Origin: Clostridiales bacterium
Lineage (GTDB): Bacteria; Bacillota; Clostridia; Christensenellales; Aristaeellaceae
Direction of reading: 5' to 3'
Length of the DNA stretch: 33,021 nucleotides
Assembly: GCA_015056245.1 (NCBI GenBank)
Contig: SVGQ01000023.1
Location: 1 to 33,021, forward strand
Shown here: positions 15,939 to 23,055 of the stretch, piece by piece
Numbering within the stretch: the first letter of the stretch is position 1
Layout: each line of letters begins with the position of its first letter
Position numbers and translations under genes: made by a program
Notes under the pieces: model-generated
Database searches by the model: none
Seen by the model: only the letters and a program-made list of their open reading frames with translations
What the model was told of the DNA's origin: nothing

Positions 15939-16796
15939 ATGAGCGAAGTTCTGTTTCCCCGTACAGATGTGGCTGGCGTTTCCCTTTCCCGTATGATCAT
16001 CGGCACCAACTGGATGCTGGGCTGGAGCCATCGCAGCCCGGCACAGGACCACCAGATCCTGCGCAAGTTCTCCGATGGCGAAAAGGCTTTCCCCATGCTG
16101 AAAACTTTCCTGGACCGCGGCGTGGATACCATCATGGGTCCCCTGCAGCAGGAGCGGGTCATGCAGGAAGCCGTCCAGTACGCGCAGGAGAAGACCGGCA
16201 AAAAGCTAATCCTGATCGATACCCCCATCATCAACGTGGATGACAACGAAGAAGCCCGCCGTCAGGCCCGGGCCACCATCCACCGCAGCAAGGAATGCGG
16301 CGCCACCTTCTGTCTGGTGCATCATTCCAGCGCCGAAGCCCTGGTCAACAAAAACAAGCACATCATCGACCGTCTGCCGGACTATCTGGATATGATCCGT
16401 CAGGAAGGCATGATCCCCGGCCTGTCCGCCCACATGCCGGAATTGATCACCTATTCCGATGAAAACGAATACGATGTGCAGACCTACATCCAGATCTACA
16501 ACTGCATGGGTTTCCTGATGCAGGTGGAGATTGAGACCGTCAACCAGATAATCCACAACGCCAAAAAGCCGGTGCTGACCATCAAGCCCATGGCGGCAGG
16601 CCGCGTATCCCCCTTCGTGGGCCTGAACTTCGTGTGGAACACCATCCGTCCCACCGACTGCGTCACCGTGGGCTGCTTCGATGCCGAGGAGGCCGAGGAG
16701 GATATCGAGATCTCGCTGGCTGCCATCGAGCGCCGCATGCCGGATATCGAGAAGCGCGCCAGCCCCAACGCCCATCAGGACGCGTTTGGAAAGTAA
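15939..16796 (+). CDS. Aldo/keto-reductase-like TIM-barrel protein of unknown function
   Basis: The protein has 285 residues and starts at ATG 15939 behind CGGAGG. The long open frame upstream is leader. The N-terminal SRMIIGTNWMLGWSHRSPAQD and the C-terminal KPVLTIKPMAAGRVSPFVGLNF, followed by CVTVGCFDAEEAEEDI, follow the order of an aldo/keto-reductase barrel (GTGxMG start, then IKPMAAG and a late VGxxxxEEV). The classical D-Y-K-H catalytic set is not evident, so it may be a catalytically different relative. There is no signal peptide. It stands alone between its promoter and a terminator, divergent from the redox cassette. I cannot name a reaction. Confidence 0.65.
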   Translation: MSEVLFPRTDVAGVSLSRMIIGTNWMLGWSHRSPAQDHQILRKFSDGEKAFPMLKTFLDRGVDTIMGPLQQERVMQEAVQYAQEKTGKKLILIDTPIINVDDNEEARRQARATIHRSKECGATFCLVHHSSAEALVNKNKHIIDRLPDYLDMIRQEGMIPGLSAHMPELITYSDENEYDVQTYIQIYNCMGFLMQVEIETVNQIIHNAKKPVLTIKPMAAGRVSPFVGLNFVWNTIRPTDCVTVGCFDAEEAEEDIEISLAAIERRMPDIEKRASPNAHQDAFGK

Positions 16797-16813
16797 GAAA
16801 AAATTCAACCCGT

Positions 16814-16860
16814 TCAAACGCCCCGGAGCCGACCTGCCAAAGGCGCTCCGGGGCGTTTGA
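16814..16860. terminator. Bidirectional terminator between convergent genes
   Basis: TCAAACGCCCCGGAGC (16814-16829) and GCTCCGGGGCGTTTGA (16845-16860) form a perfect 16-bp stem with a 15-nt loop. Read leftward it is followed, after a few bases, by a T-run (the A-run at 16797-16803). It separates the rightward gene ending at 16796 from the leftward gene ending at 16882. Confidence 0.85.
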
Positions 16861-16881
16861 TGGTTTGGGAATGAAAGAAAG

Positions 16882-17772
16882 TCAGATCTCTGTCAAAATC
16901 AGCGAACCATCCTCACCGCTCATCTCCAACAGGAAAAGATGCGTTACCCCGTAGTGATCCTGATAGCTGACGGCAGTATTGGGAATGGTACCCAGAAAGG
17001 GAATATCCACGATCATGGTTTCTTCCGGCATCAGGGTTTCCAGTGAAAACTGGGGCAGTTGCTGCGCATCAAAGAGAAAATAGCCATCCTCGCTGATATC
17101 CAGATAATCCAGGTTGAACAGCCGGAAATTTCCCACCGGGATGCTGGTGGTAAACTGAACCCACGCGCTGTCTTCGCTGCCCGCATCCAAAAAGCTGGCC
17201 TGAAGGGTGGGTTTCGGGGCATCGCCCCGGTCGAACCACAGATCAGTGGCAATATGCAGAGGCAGAATTTCTGAAAAAAGATCCATGAGAGCAAAGTCAG
17301 TCAGGCTGGCGGCATCTGTAAAAAAGCAGCGTCCGTCATATTCTACATACATCCTGCCGCTGTTTTTCAATGAGCAACGGCGCACCACGGTGCCCTCAGG
17401 CAGTTTTTCGCCCAGGGGGAAAGCGCCGTCAATATCACTGCAGAGTTCCGCGCCTTCCGGGTTGGTCACCACCATCATCTCAAAGGTGCGGACGCCCTCT
17501 GTGGCTTGCAGGTACTGGGACTGGATGTAACCCTGATAGCCATCATAGGCAACAGAACACCAGTCTTCATCGAAACAGCGGGCGCAGCGCACGGTGGATC
17601 CCAGCGAAACCTTGCACAGCCGGGGCGAAGAGGCGCTGGGTTTTTCCCGCAGAGAGACCCACTCCTGACAGTTGACCACTTCCATGGTTCCAATATAGCT
17701 GCCGTCATGGGCCCACGAGCCAACAGGCAGCAGGCAGCACAGGCACAGCAGCAGAGCGATGAGTCTTTTCAT
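16882..17772 (-). CDS. Secreted SH3-domain protein
   Basis: The 296-residue protein starts behind AAGGAGG. The signal peptide ends in GSWA. Residues 30-92 are a bacterial SH3 (SH3_3) domain: VSLREKPSASSPRLCKVSLGSTV, then WCSVAYDGYQGYIQSQYL. This fold usually binds cell-wall peptides. A second SH3-like stretch follows (GEKLPEGTVVRRCSLKNSGRMYVEYDGRCFF, about residues 120-155). The remaining 140 residues are beta-rich and not recognised. There is no peptidase domain, so a wall-binding or sensory role outside the cell is likely. Confidence 0.75.
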   Translation of the reverse strand: MKRLIALLLCLCCLLPVGSWAHDGSYIGTMEVVNCQEWVSLREKPSASSPRLCKVSLGSTVRCARCFDEDWCSVAYDGYQGYIQSQYLQATEGVRTFEMMVVTNPEGAELCSDIDGAFPLGEKLPEGTVVRRCSLKNSGRMYVEYDGRCFFTDAASLTDFALMDLFSEILPLHIATDLWFDRGDAPKPTLQASFLDAGSEDSAWVQFTTSIPVGNFRLFNLDYLDISEDGYFLFDAQQLPQFSLETLMPEETMIVDIPFLGTIPNTAVSYQDHYGVTHLFLLEMSGEDGSLILTEI

Positions 17773-17783
17773 GATACTCCTCC

Positions 17784-17975
17784 TTATTCAGCCTTGGCTT
17801 CGGTTTCAGGCTGGATTTCGATCATCCTGCGCTTGGTACTGGTATAGAGGAAAAGATCCTCCTTCACCGGCAGCTGGAAGTCATTCACATAATCGGCAGC
17901 TTCGTTCTGGCCCACAGCCTGATTCAACTGACCGATAGGCATTCGGTTCGTTCGCGCAGCAATTGTTCGTATCAT
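17784..17975 (-). pseudogene. Short leftward reading frame, probably a 3' gene fragment
   Basis: Up to 63 residues (PIGQLNQAVGQNEAADYVN, then FLYTSTKRRMIEIQPE). It is bounded upstream by an in-frame stop just before the first ATG, and no ribosome site is seen. It ends 11 bases before the SH3-protein start and contains that gene's ribosome site. The charged tail looks like the end of a larger protein whose 5' part has been lost. I do not recognise it. Confidence 0.3.
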
Positions 17976-18000
17976 CTAGTATGCCAGAGAATGCCAGAAA

Positions 18001-18027
18001 TGTCCATCCCATCATTTGGGATGGACA
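18001..18027. terminator. Perfect stem-loop upstream of the T-box promoter
   Basis: TGTCCATCCCA-TCATT-TGGGATGGACA has 11-bp perfect arms. Read leftward it is followed by TTTC. No intact gene ends here in either direction, so it may belong to the lost gene represented by the fragment at 17784-17975, or insulate the T-box transcript. Confidence 0.5.
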
Positions 18028-18072
18028 GGCGGTTACCACTGTGCAAATACACCCAAAAAACACTCTCCCACC

Positions 18073-18102
18073 TTGACATCCCACCCCTTTCCCTGTTAGA
18101 AT
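18073..18102 (+). promoter_or_regulatory. Promoter of the T-box transcript
   Basis: A consensus -35 TTGACA (18073-18078), an 18-bp spacer and TAGAAT (18097-18102). Transcription should start near 18109, just before T-box Stem I. Confidence 0.8.
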
Positions 18103-18108
18103 GCACTC

Positions 18109-18390
18109 ACACAAACGCCATGACGGGGAGAAACGGCTCCTTCTCCGCCCACAGAGAGTCTGCGGTTGGTGCAAGCAGATGGGGAGATGAGTCGGTACTG
18201 GCCCCTGAGCGGCTGGCTCAACGGCGCACTTTGCGCCCAGTAAAGTCAGACGGAGATTCCACCGTGAAAAGGAAAAGGCATTCATGGGATGCTGAAGGGG
18301 GCGGCGCAGCCGCCAACAAGAGTGGTACCGCGGAAGTATTACATGCTTTCGTCTCTTGCAGATTTTGCTGGAGGCGAAAGCATTTTTCTT
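18109..18390 (+). promoter_or_regulatory. T-box riboswitch (tRNA-sensing transcriptional attenuator)
   Basis: Stem I runs from about 18121 to 18210. GGGG pairs with CCCC at its base beside a GA-type kink-turn, CGGCTC pairs with GAGTCG, and the apical TCTGC/GCAGA hairpin carries the conserved GGTTGGTGCAA loop. The specifier loop reads GGTACTGG. Alignment with glyQS-type leaders makes CTG (18198-18200, Leu) the best specifier; TAC (18196-18198, Tyr) is second. Stem III is GGCGGC-GCA-GCCGCC (18300-18314). The T-box AGTGGTACCGCGG lies at 18321-18333. Its variable base T predicts an A discriminator, which fits tRNA-Leu and tRNA-Tyr. AAGAG (18318-18322) can pair with CTCTT (18353-18357) as antiterminator. 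The competing terminator is a 13-bp stem (18343-18355 with 18371-18383) followed by TTTTCTT. Uncharged tRNA should therefore switch on the gene at 18426. Confidence 0.95.
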
Positions 18391-18425
18391 ATCTCCGGCG
18401 CAAACAAAAAGGGAGGTACAACCAA

Positions 18426-20957
18426 ATGAAACTCGCATTTTCCACCCTGGGTTGCCCCGATTTTTCCTGGTCCGATATCTATTCCATGGCCAAGGACTTT
18501 GGCTTTGACGGCATTGAGATGCGCGGCCTCGGCAACGATATTTTCTCCGTCCGCGCCCAGCCTTTCCGGGCCGATCAGCTGGATAAGACCATCGCCAACC
18601 TGAAGCGGATGCATCTGGAGATCCCCTGCCTGTCCACGGGCTGCGTGCTGAAGGATGCCTATAACTGGAACGAAACCAAGGAAGAGATCAAGGAATACAT
18701 CCGTCTGGCAGAGAAGCTGGGCACACCGTACATCCGTCTTTTGGGCGACCGCAACGCCGATGCGGAAGGCCCCGTGGATGACGATGTGGTGCTGCGCGCC
18801 CTCAAGGAGATCGTGCCTTACGCTGAGAAGCACAACGTGATCCTGCTGGTGGAAACCAACGGCGTGTACTCCGATACCGCCCGTCTGCGCGACCTGCTGG
18901 TGCGGGTGGAGAGCGACAATGTAGCCGCCCTGTGGGATATGCACCACCCCTACCGCTTCGCTGGCGAGAACCCGGAAACCACCATTCAGAATCTGGGCGT
19001 GTACATCAAGCACATCCACATCAAGGACTCCAAGATGGTGGACGGCAAGGTGAAGTACAAGATCATGGGCGAAGGCGACATGCCCATCGAAAGCATGATC
19101 CGCGCCCTGCGCTCCGTGAACTACGAAGGCTATATCTCCCTGGAGTGGGTCAAGAATACCGCGCCGGAATTGCAGTCTGCCGGTATCGTGTTCCCCCAGT
19201 TTGCCAACTACATGGAGCAGTTCATGGGCAGCGACCGCACCAGCCACCGCTTGCAGGACAACGCTCGCAAGACCGGTAAGTATGTGTGGCCCAAGAACCA
19301 GCTGATCGATCTGACCTTCCCGCAGGTGCTGGACCGCATGGTGGAAGAATTCCCCGACCAGTACGCTTTCCGCTACACCGAGCTGGACTATACCCGCACC
19401 TATGCCCAGTTCCGGGATGATGTGGATCAGTTTGCCCGCAGCCTCATCGCCATGGGCGTGAAGCCCGGTGATCACGTAGCCATCTGGGCCACCAACGTGC
19501 CTGCCTGGTACTTGACCTTCTGGGCCAGCGTGAAAATCGGCGCGGTGCTGGTTACCGTGAACACCGCCTACAAGATCCACGAAGCCGAGTACCTGCTTCG
19601 CCAGAGCGATACCCACACCCTGGTCATGGTGGACGGCTACAAGGACAGCGACTATATTGCCATCATCAAGGAACTTTGCCCTGAACTGGAGGGCCATGAT
19701 CCCTTCCAGCCCCTGCACACCCGGAAATTCCCCTTCCTGCGCAATGTGATCACCGTGGAAAGCCGTCAGGAAGGCTGCCTTACCTGGGAGGACGCTCTCT
19801 CCATGGCAGACAGGGTGGATCCCAGCGAGGTGACCCGCCGCGCCGCCGCCATCAACAAGCATGATGTGTGCAACATGCAGTACACCTCCGGCACCACCGG
19901 CTTCCCCAAGGGCGTTATGCTGACCCACTACAACGTGGTCAACAACGGCAAGGCCATCGGCGACTGCATGGATCTGTCCACCGCCGACCGCATGATGATT
20001 CAGGTGCCCATGTTCCACTGCTTCGGCATGGTGCTGGCCATGACCGCCTCCATGACCCACGGCGTCACCATGAGCCCCATCACCGCCTTCAGCCCCCGCA
20101 AAGGCCTTGCCTGCATCAATCAGGAAAAGATCACCGCCTTCCACGGCGTACCCACCATGTTCATTGCCATGCTGGGCCACCCCGATTTCGAAAAAACCGA
20201 TTTCAGTCATATGCGCACCGGCATCATGGCAGGCAGTCCCTGCCCCATCAAGGTGATGGAAGAGGTCATCCAGAAGATGCACATGGACGAGATCTGCATC
20301 ACCTACGGTCAGACCGAGGCCAGCCCTGCCACCACCATGTCCAAGACCACCGACTCCATCGAGACCCGCGTCAACACCGTGGGCGCTGCCATCTTCGGCG
20401 TGGAGTGCCGCATTGTGGATCCCGAGACCAACCAGCCCGTGCCGGACGGCGTGGACGGCGAATTCGTGGCCCGCGGCTACAACATCATGAAGGGCTATTA
20501 CAAGATGCCCGAAGCCACTGCCGCAGCCATCGACAGCGAAGGCTGGCTCCACACCGGCGATCTGGCCCGCCGGGATGCCAATGGTTACTACAAGATCACC
20601 GGTCGCATCAAGGATATGATCATCCGCGGCGGCGAGAACATCTACCCCAAGGAGATCGAGGACTTCCTCTACACCCATCCCAAGATTCAGGATGTGCAGG
20701 TCATCGGCGTGCCGGATAAGCAGTACGGTGAGGAGATCATGGCCTGCGTGATCCTCAAGGAGGGCGAGGAATCCTCCGAGGCTGAAATGAAGCAGTACGT
20801 GATGGATCACATGGCAAAGCACAAGACCCCCCGCTACGTGGCCTTTGTGGACAATTTCCCCATGAATGCCGCCGGCAAGATCCAGAAGTACAAGATGCGC
20901 GAGTGGGCCGTGGAATACCTGAAGCTCCAGGAAGCCAACGCCATCGTGACGGCGTAA
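18426..20957 (+). CDS. Xylose-isomerase-like TIM barrel fused to AMP-forming acyl-CoA synthetase
   Basis: The protein has 843 residues, starting at ATG 18426 after GGGAGG; the frame stays open upstream, but that is T-box leader. Residues 1-265 are a sugar-phosphate-isomerase/epimerase (AP endonuclease 2-like) TIM barrel with likely metal ligands Glu143, Asp171, His196 or His198, and Glu240. Residues 285-843 are an adenylate-forming ligase with every core motif: YTSGTTGFPKG (from residue 486), YGQTEASP (627), HTGDL (Asp712) and the catalytic Lys818 in AAGKIQKYK. It resembles FadD-type acyl-CoA synthetases, which make acyl-CoA from a carboxylic acid, ATP and CoA. There is no signal peptide. It stands alone behind the T-box. 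The fusion is continuous with no frameshift. The acid used and the role of the barrel domain are unknown. Confidence 0.92.
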   Translation: MKLAFSTLGCPDFSWSDIYSMAKDFGFDGIEMRGLGNDIFSVRAQPFRADQLDKTIANLKRMHLEIPCLSTGCVLKDAYNWNETKEEIKEYIRLAEKLGTPYIRLLGDRNADAEGPVDDDVVLRALKEIVPYAEKHNVILLVETNGVYSDTARLRDLLVRVESDNVAALWDMHHPYRFAGENPETTIQNLGVYIKHIHIKDSKMVDGKVKYKIMGEGDMPIESMIRALRSVNYEGYISLEWVKNTAPELQSAGIVFPQFANYMEQFMGSDRTSHRLQDNARKTGKYVWPKNQLIDLTFPQVLDRMVEEFPDQYAFRYTELDYTRTYAQFRDDVDQFARSLIAMGVKPGDHVAIWATNVPAWYLTFWASVKIGAVLVTVNTAYKIHEAEYLLRQSDTHTLVMVDGYKDSDYIAIIKELCPELEGHDPFQPLHTRKFPFLRNVITVESRQEGCLTWEDALSMADRVDPSEVTRRAAAINKHDVCNMQYTSGTTGFPKGVMLTHYNVVNNGKAIGDCMDLSTADRMMIQVPMFHCFGMVLAMTASMTHGVTMSPITAFSPRKGLACINQEKITAFHGVPTMFIAMLGHPDFEKTDFSHMRTGIMAGSPCPIKVMEEVIQKMHMDEICITYGQTEASPATTMSKTTDSIETRVNTVGAAIFGVECRIVDPETNQPVPDGVDGEFVARGYNIMKGYYKMPEATAAAIDSEGWLHTGDLARRDANGYYKITGRIKDMIIRGGENIYPKEIEDFLYTHPKIQDVQVIGVPDKQYGEEIMACVILKEGEESSEAEMKQYVMDHMAKHKTPRYVAFVDNFPMNAAGKIQKYKMREWAVEYLKLQEANAIVTA

Positions 20958-20973
20958 CCCGGCTCCATCCCTT

Positions 20974-21120
20974 TCGTGCTGCATCTATGAAGCCCTCCGG
21001 GCCATGAACAAAGAGGTTCGGCTGGTCAAACTGCCGGGCACGGATCATGGATTCCGCGGCTTAGCCTGCCAGGAGACGCTGGCAGAAGTGGATGCATTTT
21101 TGCAAAAGCATCTCGTATAA
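20974..21120 (+). pseudogene. C-terminal fragment of an alpha/beta hydrolase
   Basis: One frame reads IYEALRAMNKEVRLVKLPG, then TDHGFRGLACQ, then EVDAFLQKHLV and stop (21118-21120). A helix (YEALRA), a strand (VRLVKLPG), the catalytic-His motif DHGF and a final helix (VDAFLQKHL) are the normal end of a prolyl-oligopeptidase or dienelactone-hydrolase-type enzyme. The nucleophile serine region is absent; the similarity starts 16 bases after the synthetase stop. I infer a 5'-deleted gene that once followed in the T-box operon. Confidence 0.55.
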
Positions 21121-21138
21121 CAATCGCACAGATTCACC

Positions 21139-21176
21139 AACAGGCGCTGCATCCGGCAAGGTTGCAGCGCCTGTTT
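21139..21176 (+). terminator. Terminator of the T-box operon
   Basis: AACAGGCGCTGCA (21139-21151) and TGCAGCGCCTGTT (21163-21175) form a perfect 13-bp stem with an 11-nt loop, ending in TTT. Confidence 0.85.
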
Positions 21177-21235
21177 CAGGCATTGCACCGTTTTTCGCAT
21201 TCCCAAAGACAGAAATAACAAAAATTTTCATTTGT

Positions 21236-21279
21236 GCAAACGTTTCCCCTTGACAACCGACGTGCCTTTCATGTACAAT
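21236..21279 (+). promoter_or_regulatory. Promoter with MalR/CcpA-like operator for the maltose-type operon
   Basis: TTGACA (21250-21255), an 18-bp spacer and TACAAT (21274-21279). Immediately upstream of the -35 is GCAAACGTTTCC (21236-21247). It differs at one position from the palindrome GCAAACGTTTGC known for MalR-type LacI-family repressors and also resembles a CcpA cre site. Control by maltose-type sugars or by catabolite repression is likely. The regulator gene is not in the window. Confidence 0.75.
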
Positions 21280-21295
21280 AAGGGCACAGCAAAGC

Positions 21296-21344
21296 AGATT
21301 GATACAAACCGGCACGGCGATGCCTTTTTTCGTCAATCTTTTTT
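21296..21344 (+). promoter_or_regulatory. Leader with two nested stem-loops, each followed by a T6 run
   Basis: In the 5' leader, AGATTGA (21296-21302) can pair with TCAATCT (21333-21339), which is followed by T-rich sequence to 21344. Inside, GGCA (21311-21314) can pair with TGCC (21321-21324), followed by six T (21325-21330). Both stems are short. The leader could hold a weak attenuator, but no known riboswitch core is seen. Confidence 0.35.
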
Positions 21345-21413
21345 GTCCCCCAAAATATTCGGTTTCTATGGGCTGTTATGCCTCAGAAATAGAGAAAGAA
21401 AGGATGTTTCATT

Positions 21414-22937
21414 ATGAAAAAGTTCCTGGCTTACCTGCTTGCTGCCATCATGGTTCTCTCCATGGTCAGCACTGCCGGCGCTTCCGAGCTGGCTGGCACT
21501 TATGACATCACCGTTTGGGTTGCTGCCGAGATCGTTGACCTGACCAAGGCTCAGATCGAAGCTTACAACCAGTCCAACGAACTGGGCATCACCTTCAACG
21601 CCACCGTTGAGGCCGTTTCCGAAGCTGATGCCGGCACCAACATGATCACCGACGTAGAAGCCGGCGGCGACCTGTTCTGCTTTGCTCAGGATCAGTTCGC
21701 CCGTCTGGTGCAGGCCGGCGCTCTGGCCAAGCTGGGCGTGAAGGCCGGTGAAACCGTGGCTGCCGCCAACGACCCCTCCGTCGTTGCCGCCGCTACCGTG
21801 GGCGACACCCTGTACGCCTATCCCCTCACCGCCGATAACGGCTACTTCATGTACTACGACAAGACCGTCATCCCCGAGGAGCACATCGACTCTCTGGAAG
21901 CCATCATCGCTGACTGCGAAGCTGCCCAGAAGTACTTCTCCTTCGAGATGCAGACCTCTGCCTGGTACCTGGCTTCCTTCTTCTTCGCCACCGGCTGCGA
22001 ATCCACTTGGGAAACCGACGCCGAAGGCCAGTTCGTCTCCGTGAAGGACACCTTCAACAGCCCCGAAGGCCTCATCGCTGCCAAGGGCATGGAAAAGCTG
22101 GTCAAGAGCCCCTTCCACCTGTCCTCCTCCTCCGGCGCTGAGTTCTCCTCCAACGCTGCCGTGGTTGTGACCGGTATCTGGGATTTCGAAACCGTCAAGG
22201 GCATCCTGGGCGACAACATGGGCGTTACCGACCTGCCTTCCTTCGAAGTGGACGGTACCTCCTATCATCTGGGCTCCTTCAGCGGCTGCAAGCTCATGGG
22301 CGTGAAGCCTCAGGTTGACCCCGTCCGTGCTGCTGCCCTGCATCAGCTGGCTCAGTACCTGACTGGCGAACAGTGCCAGACCGAGCGCTTCAACGAGCGT
22401 TCCTGGGGCCCCTCCAACAGCGCTGTGCAGGCTTCCGAAGCCGTGCAGGCCAACCCCGGCCTCGCCGCCCTGCTCATGCAGTCTCCCTACTCTGTGCCTC
22501 AGGGCCAGATCCACGGTTCCTGGTGGGATATCGCCAAGGTTATCGGCGATGACGTGAAGGCTGCCGCTGACGAAGCCGGCCTGCAGACCGCTCTGGACAA
22601 CTACTACGACAAGATCAGCGCGCTGTTCACTCTGGACACCTCTGCTCTGCTGTTCGTGGGCGCCTGGAACGGCTGGAACAACGCCGATCAGGAAGAAACC
22701 TACTACCTCAAGAACAACACCCTGACCCTGGATGTGCCCGAGAGCGATTACATGGGCGGCCGCATCGTGAACCCCGGCGACTGGGGCACCGATAAGGGCT
22801 TTGCTCAGGTTACCGTGGGCAAGGAACTCATCAAGGATCTGGGCGCTGACAACCCCGACAACAACATCGTCTTCGCTGAGGCTGGCAACTACACCATCAC
22901 CATCAACGGCGCTGACATCAACATCATCAAGAACTGA
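21414..22937 (+). CDS. Maltose-type ABC substrate-binding protein with C-terminal beta module
   Basis: The protein has 507 residues, about 100 more than typical MalE. The signal peptide ends in STAGA (no lipobox). Residues 30-405 are an SBP_bac_1 (MalE-like) domain: YDITVWVAAEIVDLTKAQIE, YAYPLTADNGYFMYYDK, then a GIWDF segment and AQYLTGEQCQTERF. From about residue 410 a separate module begins, FVGAWNGWNNADQEE, with YYLKNNTLTLDVPES and the end AGNYTITINGADINIIKN. It resembles SusE/SusF-like or CBM-like starch-binding beta sandwiches (a VGxWNGW start and a final GxYTIT(I/V)N strand). The protein probably captures maltodextrin-like oligosaccharides, with the module adding glycan affinity. The codon pattern looks like that of a highly expressed gene. 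Confidence 0.87.
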   Translation: MKKFLAYLLAAIMVLSMVSTAGASELAGTYDITVWVAAEIVDLTKAQIEAYNQSNELGITFNATVEAVSEADAGTNMITDVEAGGDLFCFAQDQFARLVQAGALAKLGVKAGETVAAANDPSVVAAATVGDTLYAYPLTADNGYFMYYDKTVIPEEHIDSLEAIIADCEAAQKYFSFEMQTSAWYLASFFFATGCESTWETDAEGQFVSVKDTFNSPEGLIAAKGMEKLVKSPFHLSSSSGAEFSSNAAVVVTGIWDFETVKGILGDNMGVTDLPSFEVDGTSYHLGSFSGCKLMGVKPQVDPVRAAALHQLAQYLTGEQCQTERFNERSWGPSNSAVQASEAVQANPGLAALLMQSPYSVPQGQIHGSWWDIAKVIGDDVKAAADEAGLQTALDNYYDKISALFTLDTSALLFVGAWNGWNNADQEETYYLKNNTLTLDVPESDYMGGRIVNPGDWGTDKGFAQVTVGKELIKDLGADNPDNNIVFAEAGNYTITINGADINIIKN

Positions 22938-23000
22938 TGAAGAAGAGCTGCGCAGCTGCCGAAAGGCCATGCTGAACAGATTCTGAACCATCACACATCT

Positions 23001-23036
23001 GGCCGGAGCCAACTGGGTTGGTTCCGGCCTTTCCTT
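23001..23036 (+). terminator. Intercistronic stem-loop after the maltose-type binding-protein gene
   Basis: GGCCGGAGCCAAC (23001-23013) pairs with GTTGGTTCCGGCC (23017-23029), with one G-U pair and a 3-nt loop, followed by TTTCCTT. It is likely a partial terminator or stabiliser that limits expression of the membrane components. A 12-bp palindrome AGCTGCGCAGCT lies at 22946-22957 just upstream. Confidence 0.7.
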
Positions 23037-23055
23037 AAAGGAGCGTATTCCGGAC

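Noticed and set aside
17991..18425. N-terminal extension of the T-box fusion gene
   Set aside because: The frame is open, but it covers promoter, T-box and terminator, and ATG 18426 has a good ribosome site.
17881..18438. Leftward open frame of 185 codons over the T-box
   Set aside because: It is antisense to a structured RNA with strong T-box features.
18339..20984. Leftward open frame of 881 codons opposite the T-box fusion gene
   Set aside because: It is an antisense shadow. The sense strand has a complete ligase and barrel with all motifs and a T-box.
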